Shown here: positions 60,601 through 64,000 of the stretch, piece by piece | Position numbering within the stretch: position 1 is the first letter of the stretch | Layout: each line of letters starts with the position of its first letter | Origin: Seleniibacterium sp963677135 | GTDB lineage: Bacteria > Desulfobacterota > Desulfuromonadia > Desulfuromonadales > Geopsychrobacteraceae | Length of the DNA: 64,000 nucleotides | Direction of reading: 5' to 3' | Assembly (NCBI GenBank): GCA_963677135.2 | Contig: CAXXLS010000012.1 | Location: 1-64,000, forward strand | Notes under the pieces: generated by a model | The model's database searches: none | Told to the model about the DNA's origin: nothing | Seen by the model: the letters and a program-made list of their open reading frames with translations, nothing else | Translations under genes and position numbers: made by a program

Positions 60601-61480
60601 ATTTGAGCAGGTATTTGCCCACCCAGTTTTTGGAAAACTGGTAGGCGGTGCGGCCGCAGCGCTTGGTCTTTTCATGGGTCCACTTGATGGCGGCCTGTTC
60701 CAGTTCACTGGTCCAGGGAATCTCCCGGCCAAGCTGTCTGCTCCAGCGTTCGATGCACAGCTTGACGGCCTCGAGATAGCGATCCTGGGAGAAGACATGG
60801 AACGCCACCCAGAGTCCGAAACGATCGGACAGTGAACTCTTCTCCTCCTGAATTTCGCTCTGCTGCAGTTCCCCCTTGACGTATTTTCCGCCCAGGTGGT
60901 CGCTGTCATATTCGGGCAGCAGGTAGCGGCGGTTCGACGTGACGTAGATCAGGACATTCTCCGGGGCCGAGTAGACGGAGCCGTCGAGGGCGCTCTTGAG
61001 CATTTTGTAGGAAAGCTCCCCGGTTTCGAAGGTCAGGTCGTCACAGAGCATGATGAACCGGTAGGGCTGGTCTTCGACGGCCGCGAAGATCTCGGCGATA
61101 TAGATGAGGTCCTCTTTTTCAACCTGGATGATTCGCAGCCCCTGCTCCGCATATTCGTTGAGCAGCGCCTTGACCAGGGACGACTTTCCGGTCCCCCGCG
61201 ACCCCCAGAGCAGGGCGTTGTTGGCCGGCAGCCCCTGGAGAAACTGGCGGGTATTGCTGACCATGATCTCTTTCTGCTTGTCAACTCCGAGCAGTTCTTC
61301 GAGACGGGTATTGTCGGTCACCTTGACCGGTTCAAGGTACCCGGAAAATGAGTGACGGCGCCAGTTGGCGGCATAGCAGTTGGCCCAGTCGATCGGTCTG
61401 GCCGCTTTGGGCAACAGCATTTCTACAGAGCTTAAAACCCGCTCAAGCTGGGCGACGACTTCAGGTTTAAGGTTCATCAT
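60599..61480 (-). CDS. DUF815 family AAA-type ATPase
   Basis: A 293-residue ATPase. Walker A is GSRGTGKSS (about residue 93) and the Walker B strand reads FIMLCDDLTFE. The DUF815 signature SALDGSVYSAPENVLIYVTSNRR is present. An N-terminal helical section (about 1-70) and a C-terminal lid flank the core. Cellular role not known. GGAG precedes the ATG. Monocistronic, ending in the 22-bp terminator. Confidence 0.9.
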   Translation of the reverse strand: MMNLKPEVVAQLERVLSSVEMLLPKAARPIDWANCYAANWRRHSFSGYLEPVKVTDNTRLEELLGVDKQKEIMVSNTRQFLQGLPANNALLWGSRGTGKSSLVKALLNEYAEQGLRIIQVEKEDLIYIAEIFAAVEDQPYRFIMLCDDLTFETGELSYKMLKSALDGSVYSAPENVLIYVTSNRRYLLPEYDSDHLGGKYVKGELQQSEIQEEKSSLSDRFGLWVAFHVFSQDRYLEAVKLCIERWSRQLGREIPWTSELEQAAIKWTHEKTKRCGRTAYQFSKNWVGKYLLK

Positions 61481-61536
61481 GTTGAGAATCTCCGTGTCCT
61501 TTGTTCATGAGAATGCAGTGTTCAAAAATGAATTAA

Positions 61537-61567
61537 ATGAAAAAAGGGCAACTTGAGGTTGCCCTTT
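61537..61567 (-). terminator. Terminator of the bacterioferritin-like gene
   Basis: AAAGGGCAAC and GTTGCCCTTT pair perfectly around a 5-base loop. A T-run (TTTTTTCA) follows on the minus strand. Confidence 0.85.
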
Positions 61568-61593
61568 CTCTTTTGATAACAGGTTAACTCATG

Positions 61594-62097
61594 TTATTCG
61601 GCACCCGGGCCACCCATGGCGCGGCGGCTCTTGCTGCGTTCAATGGACTGCAGAGCGAGGTACTCTTTGCCGAAGCGATTGAGGTTCTCGATCTCGTCGT
61701 CATACTGGTCGTAATGGCGTTCTTCGTCAACCACCAGGCTTTCGAACAGAGTCTTGGAAACCGAGTCGGCGTTGGCACTGCATTCATTGGCCCAGCGGTT
61801 GTAGTCGAGGGCGCTCTGTTCTTCCATGCTTTTGGCCATCTCCAGCATGGCGTCCACATCGGTGACTTTCTGGACGTCAGCGGAGGCCTTCATTTCCACG
61901 TCACCGTTCAGGAAGATAATCCGTTCGGCCAGTTTTTCGACATGGATCATTTCTTCGATAGCCGTTTTTTTGAACAGATCGGCAAGCAGATCGAAACCCT
62001 GGTCGTCGCAGTGAAAATGGAAGTACATGTACTGGTGCAGCGCGGTAATTTCATCGGCAACCGCCTTGTTCAACAGATCGATACTTTTTTCGTGCAT
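61594..62097 (-). CDS. Bacterioferritin-like ferritin-fold protein
   Basis: A 167-residue four-helix protein. Diiron ligands are visible: E in DEITALHQY (E17/18), EEMIHVEKLAERI with E-x2-H (about E48/H52), and EERHYDQ in helix 4. It resembles the Bfr/Dps-like ferritin group (DUF2202-free), used for iron storage or peroxide detoxification. A heme-ligand Met is not clear. AAAGGAG precedes the ATG. It ends in a clear terminator and is not linked to the feo genes. Confidence 0.85.
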   Translation of the reverse strand: MHEKSIDLLNKAVADEITALHQYMYFHFHCDDQGFDLLADLFKKTAIEEMIHVEKLAERIIFLNGDVEMKASADVQKVTDVDAMLEMAKSMEEQSALDYNRWANECSANADSVSKTLFESLVVDEERHYDQYDDEIENLNRFGKEYLALQSIERSKSRRAMGGPGAE

Positions 62098-62133
62098 AAC
62101 AGATGTCTCCTTTGGTGAATGTAATGGAAGGTC

Positions 62134-63369
62134 TTACTTACCCCATTTCTTCTTGATGCGTTCGACCGCGGTGGCGACATTGTCCCGGTCACCGAAAGCG
62201 GACAGGCGGAAATAGCCTTCCCCGCAGGGGCCGAACCCGCTGCCCGGCGTACCGACAACGTGACACTCACTGAGCAGTTTATCAAAGAAATCCCAGCTGC
62301 TCAGTCCGTCGGGGGTCTTCAGCCAGATGTAGGGAGAATCGACCCCGCCGTAGCAGGTGATACCGGCCGCTTTGAGGCCCTCACGGATGATGCGGGCGTT
62401 CTCCATGTAATAATCAATGATGTCCTTGGTCTGTTTCCAGCCTTCCTCGGAGTAGACGGCGGCGGCGGCTTTCTGAACCGGGTAGGAGGTTCCGTTGAAC
62501 TTGGTGGTCATCCGGCGCAGCCAGAGCTTGTTGAGGGGGTAACGCTCGCCGTTTTCCTTGCTGCCGGTGACCTCTTCGGGAATCACGACCAGGCCGCAGC
62601 GGACCCCCGTGAAGCCGGCGGTTTTCGAGAAGGAGCGATATTCGATGGCACATTTGCGCGCGCCTTCAATCTCGTAGATGGAGTGGGGGATGCCGGGCGT
62701 GGTAATGAAGGCTTCATAGGCGGCATCGAAGAAGATGATGGCGTCATTCTCGAGAGCGTAGTCAACCCACTTCTTGAGTTCCTCCTTGGTTGCAACGGTT
62801 CCGGTCGGGTTGTTCGGGAAGCACAGGTAGATCAGGTCGACCTTTTCCTTGGGCAGTTCCGGAACGAAGTTGTTCTCCTCGGTGAAAGGGAGGTAGACGA
62901 TCCCTTTGTAATGGCCTTTTTCATCGGCCTCGCCGGTGCGGCCGACCATGACGTTGGTGTCGTTGTAGACCGGGTAGACCGGGTCACCAATGGCGACGAC
63001 ATTATCGAGGGCAAAGATGTCGAGCATATTGGCGCAGTCGCATTTGGAACCGTCAGAGATAAAGATCTCGTTGACCTTCAGGTCGACACCCAGGGGCTTG
63101 TAGCATTTCTCGATGATCACCTCGGACAGCCAGGAGTACCCCTGCTCGGGTCCGTAGCCGGCGAAGTTTTCCGTGGTCCCCAGATCGTCAATGGCGTCAT
63201 GAAAGGCTTTCAGTACGGCTGGAGCCAAAGGTTGGGTGACATCCCCGATGCCCAGGCGGATCACCTTGGCATCCGGGTTGGCCTTGGTGAATTCCCCGAC
63301 CCGGCGGGAAATTTCAGGAAACAGGTAACCTGCTTTCAGTTTGAGATAGTTTTCATTGATTTTGGCCAT
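62134..63369 (-). CDS. dapL: LL-diaminopimelate aminotransferase
   Basis: A 411-residue PLP enzyme that makes LL-diaminopimelate directly from tetrahydrodipicolinate. It has the DapL N-terminus (AGYLFPEISRRVGEF), LGIGDVTQPL, FISDGSKCD, CFPNNPTGT, DAAYEAF, and YRSFSKTAGFTGVRCG with the PLP lysine. AGGAGA precedes the ATG at 63369. DapL replaces the succinylase route of lysine synthesis in deltaproteobacteria, cyanobacteria and plants. It follows dapB in the same direction. Confidence 0.97.
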   Translation of the reverse strand: MAKINENYLKLKAGYLFPEISRRVGEFTKANPDAKVIRLGIGDVTQPLAPAVLKAFHDAIDDLGTTENFAGYGPEQGYSWLSEVIIEKCYKPLGVDLKVNEIFISDGSKCDCANMLDIFALDNVVAIGDPVYPVYNDTNVMVGRTGEADEKGHYKGIVYLPFTEENNFVPELPKEKVDLIYLCFPNNPTGTVATKEELKKWVDYALENDAIIFFDAAYEAFITTPGIPHSIYEIEGARKCAIEYRSFSKTAGFTGVRCGLVVIPEEVTGSKENGERYPLNKLWLRRMTTKFNGTSYPVQKAAAAVYSEEGWKQTKDIIDYYMENARIIREGLKAAGITCYGGVDSPYIWLKTPDGLSSWDFFDKLLSECHVVGTPGSGFGPCGEGYFRLSAFGDRDNVATAVERIKKKWGK

Positions 63370-63407
63370 ATTGTGATTCTCCTGTGATAGGTTTTCCAAT
63401 AGATGAA

Positions 63408-63431
63408 AGGCGGTCTGCATGCAAACCGCCT
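63408..63431 (-). terminator. Hairpin between dapB and dapL
   Basis: AGGCGGT and ACCGCCT form a 7-bp stem with inner pairs. On the minus strand TTTCATC follows. It could be a weak terminator or attenuator inside the dap operon. Confidence 0.4.
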
Positions 63432-63490
63432 CAAGTTCATAAGTTGTCAATCGTGAAACGCTCGGCTCAAAGAACTGCCTGCGTGGAATG

Positions 63491-64000
63491 TCAGGTCAGC
63501 CCGAGTACGTCCTGCATATCATAAAGACCGGGCTGTTTGTCCTGAAGCCATTGACAGGCCCTGGCGGCTCCCCGGGCAAACATGTCACGGCTCATGGCCC
63601 GGTGGCTGATTTCGATACGCTCTCCCATGCCGATAAAATAGACCGTATGCTCGCCGACAATGTCGCCCCCACGGACGGTCTGCATACCGATCTCTTCCTT
63701 GGTGCGTTCGCCGCACATGCCTTCGCGGTGATAATTGGCGACGCTGTTGTAATCGCGCCCCAGGGCGTTGGCGACAACTTCCCCCATGCGAACGGCGGTG
63801 CCGGACGGGGAGTCCTTCTTCTTGTTGTGATGAAGCTCGACGATTTCGACGTCAAAATCCGGGCCCAGGATCTTTGCGGTTTCCTTCAACAGCTTGAAGC
63901 AGGCATTGACCCCGACGCTCATGTTGGGGGCCAGGACTACCGGTATCTGACGAGCGTACTCGGTCGCCCGGGCTTTCTGCTCCGGAGTGAACCCGGTCGA
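63491..64000 (-). CDS. dapB: 4-hydroxy-tetrahydrodipicolinate reductase (partial)
   Basis: The C-terminal 169 residues of DapB; the N-terminus lies beyond the window end. Seen are VVLAPNMSVGVNACFKLL, the catalytic-region ELHHNKKKDSPSGTA, and GERIEISHRAMSRDMFARGA. DapB makes tetrahydrodipicolinate, the DapL substrate, so the two genes are consecutive steps in lysine and peptidoglycan precursor synthesis. Confidence 0.95.
   Translation of the reverse strand, partial: STGFTPEQKARATEYARQIPVVLAPNMSVGVNACFKLLKETAKILGPDFDVEIVELHHNKKKDSPSGTAVRMGEVVANALGRDYNSVANYHREGMCGERTKEEIGMQTVRGGDIVGEHTVYFIGMGERIEISHRAMSRDMFARGAARACQWLQDKQPGLYDMQDVLGLT

Noticed and set aside
62260..63387. A 375-codon plus-strand frame opposite dapL
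   Set aside because: It is a shadow of dapL, which has all family motifs on the minus strand.
63370..63490. Possible lysine riboswitch before dapL
   Set aside because: The gap is 121 bases, too short for the lysine aptamer, and contains only one short hairpin.

Overview
The window is about 64 kb of GC-rich bacterial chromosome. It looks like a Desulfuromonadales/Geobacter-type anaerobe (formerly Deltaproteobacteria). The clues are LL-diaminopimelate aminotransferase, DUF4388-HDOD and GSU3473-type proteins, candidate sigma-54 promoters, a large multi-PAS hybrid kinase, the AcnD/PrpF pair, and redox and iron functions. The placement is inferred from gene content only. I see no rRNA, tRNA, CRISPR array, insertion sequence or prophage.

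Iron and metal block (1-8.5 kb). A Crp/Fnr regulator is followed by a flavodoxin, a DUF2325 protein and a decayed proline-rich TonB-like remnant. Next come a metal permease with its TIGR03943 partner, a CDF zinc-type exporter and feoABC. Two perfect TGTGA-N6-TCACA sites lie before the flavodoxin and before feoA, each beside a Fur-like dyad. The permease is preceded by a Zur-like dyad. The permease and the CDF exporter are each broken by one extra base in an 8-base homopolymer.

Central block (8.6-18 kb). This holds pgi, a TerB-DnaJ protein, plsC, small proteins, a DUF4388-HDOD protein and tesB. It ends with a histidine kinase, an NtrC-type regulator and a PF04392 binding protein that overlap or abut.

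Uptake and catabolic block (19-27.3 kb). A canonical sigma-54 promoter precedes an orphan TAXI binding protein. It is followed by a hydroxyacid-oxoacid transhydrogenase-like dehydrogenase, a tripartite tricarboxylate transporter (tctCBA), a LysR regulator and a CoA-acylating aldehyde dehydrogenase resembling sulfoacetaldehyde dehydrogenase. This suggests import of a small hydroxyacid or sulfonate and its oxidation through an aldehyde to an acyl-CoA.

Signalling and biosynthesis block (27.6-50 kb). It contains asd, queF, a decayed hybrid kinase, an ammonium transporter fused to a diguanylate cyclase, an outer-membrane barrel, a 1223-residue multi-PAS hybrid kinase and paired UspA proteins. Further on are a rhodanese, ilvD, a second barrel, tex, glycerol dehydrogenase, a TauE/SafE permease and a chemoreceptor with a sigma-54-like promoter.

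Right end (50-64 kb). It contains a DJ-1/PfpI protein, a Na+/H+ antiporter, a GntR regulator divergent from acnD-prpF, and a CcdA/monothiol thioredoxin-like pair. Small membrane proteins, a DUF815 ATPase, a bacterioferritin-like protein and the lysine genes dapL and dapB (cut by the window end) follow.
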